From Serinus canaria (Eukaryota > Chordata > Aves > Passeriformes > Fringillidae), in assembly GCF_022539315.1 (NCBI RefSeq), contig NC_066313.1, positions 21,923,059 to 21,987,058 on the forward strand: a stretch of 64,000 nucleotides of DNA, in the 5' to 3' direction. Each line of letters opens with the position of its first letter. Positions within the stretch are counted from its first letter, which is position 1. A program made the translations under genes and the position numbers. This document shows, piece by piece, positions 62,641 through 64,000 of the stretch. The notes beneath the pieces are model-generated. The model was given only the letters and a program-made list of their open reading frames with translations, had not been told where the DNA came from and did not search any database.

Positions 62641-64000
62641 CTGGCTCACGACCCCGAGAATGAATATTCTCCTGACTCCTCTGTAATGTGACCCTGATGC
62701 ACAGCTCTCATGTGCTGGGCCTGAAAGCAAACAGTACATTTGGGGAGCCTTGGATTTATTTCAAAATAGATGAAGTTCTTTTCCAAAAGAAACATGAACA
62801 TTAAAGTCTTTGTAATGGAAACAGTGAGACATGGGTTTCAGACTGATCAAGCCGAAGCAGTCTTCAAGGCAATCCTTTGTCACAAACAAGCAATATTTTC
62901 ACTCCACACCTCACAGCAGACCCCTGTGATACATTTTATTTCCTTTGCAAGTGGCATCAAATCATTTTCCAAAGTCAAATACATCTACCTTCCTTGCTTC
63001 TCTCTCTTGGGACTCTTTGAAGGAGAAGGAAAACATCAAGACTAGACTGTGTTGTGGGATTAAACATGTCAGGAGAGAAACAAGAGAAAACAATTACAAG
63101 CATGATACACAATACAAAATAAATTGGGAAAAATATGAGAAAAAGAAAAAGCATAGCCAAATCATCTGAGCCATAGCTGCATAGAGCATAAATTACCCCT
63201 ATGATTTGCCCACTCACCATCCCTTGCCTCAGGATTCTGCTGTACTCTGTTTCACTACTGTCTATCATTCACACAAAAAACCTGTGCTGCTTTGAGTTAC
63301 TCTGCTTGATCGTAAAAAACCTTCCTACCCCCAACACCTGTCCTCCTGCCAGCACATAAATCCCAGGCAGATCTGCCACACAGTATCACCTCTCCACAGG
63401 ACTTGAGCTTCTGTACTTCCGCACCTTTTCTAGATCTCACTACTAACACCATTTCCTGAGGACTGACTCACACCACAACTTCTTTTATTTCTAAAAAGAC
63501 AGGATAATCTGCCCTTTGTAGAAGCATCCATTTTGTCTGATTTCCATTTTTCTTGGAATTTCATGATGGCACATGAATTCTGCATCACAGGAGAGTAGGT
63601 GAACTGGTGTGATGGGGAAGATCATCATGGAAGGAACAAGTGCCTTCACAAAAGGACTGCCTTACATTTATTTACATTTCAGATGTCATCAGAGTTTTGA
63701 ACAGCTGCTGTCGTTCCATCTCTGGCACCTCCCTATGTGGAGATGTTTGTGGCATTTCTCTGCTTTTCCTGCATCGTTTATGCAGTACACTAAGTACAAG
63801 CCTAAATGTATACATTCTTTTTCTCTCCTTCAAAACTCCTGCACCAGTAATCCAACACCTCCATCCCTGACCACCTTTCACATCCAAGATTAAAGAAGCT
63901 CTCTGGAACTTCTGTTTGTTTGCATTTTCTACATCTGCAAAGGGAAGGGATTGTATCACCTGCATGATGCCTCAAACACCATCATAATGAAAAGGTCAGC
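62641..64000. other. Unique intergenic sequence to the window end
   Basis: No gene or repeat recognised. Overlapping frames on both strands at 62770-63268 and 63609-63965 lack domains. Confidence 0.45.

Overview
This window looks like non-coding vertebrate nuclear DNA, most likely from a bird and probably a passerine or other neoavian. The evidence is CR1 LINE 3' ends, one of them closing with the avian CR1 tail attctatgattctat. There is also a roughly 1.1-kb LTR that matches the ERVL-type LTR family I know from songbird genomes. The background is AT-rich and poor in CpG, with many short A and T runs. No bacterial features (operons, ribosome binding sites, CRISPR, rRNA or tRNA genes) are visible. 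All family assignments come from memory of consensus sequences, not from a search.

I recognise no protein-coding gene. The longest open frames (about 130 to 170 codons) have no known domain, overlap other frames on the opposite strand, or run through simple repeats. The window is best read as intergenic or deep intronic sequence, like a gene desert.

Layout: 1-800 unique; 808-1918 solo ERVL-type LTR; 1919-8512 mostly unique with small tandem duplications; 8513-8762 CR1 fragment (minus); 14350-14710 conserved-looking block, followed by a weak exon-like interval and a cluster of hairpins at 15337-15581; 17550-17645 possible MIR-type SINE; 18650-19460 CpG-bearing conserved-looking block; 24532-24690 MIR-type SINE; 25532-25611 degenerate CA repeat; 29111-29216 long near-perfect palindrome; 32866-32979 palindromic amniote repeat; 34312-34516 possible pogo/Tigger-like remnant; 36530-37570 old CR1/L3-like LINE; 40330-40640 conserved-looking block with adjacent POU and SOX motifs; 41220-41440 another old CR1 tail (minus); 42200-42530 conserved-looking block; 44150-44501 young CR1 (plus); 47520-48130 conserved-looking block; 51310-51400 and 54316-54480 MIR-type SINEs; the rest unique.

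The most notable items are the 50-bp-arm palindrome near 29.1 kb, the hairpin cluster near 15.4 kb, and the blocks that resemble developmental enhancers. I found no convincing undescribed system. The blocks called conserved-looking rest on composition and motif content only and need an alignment to be confirmed.
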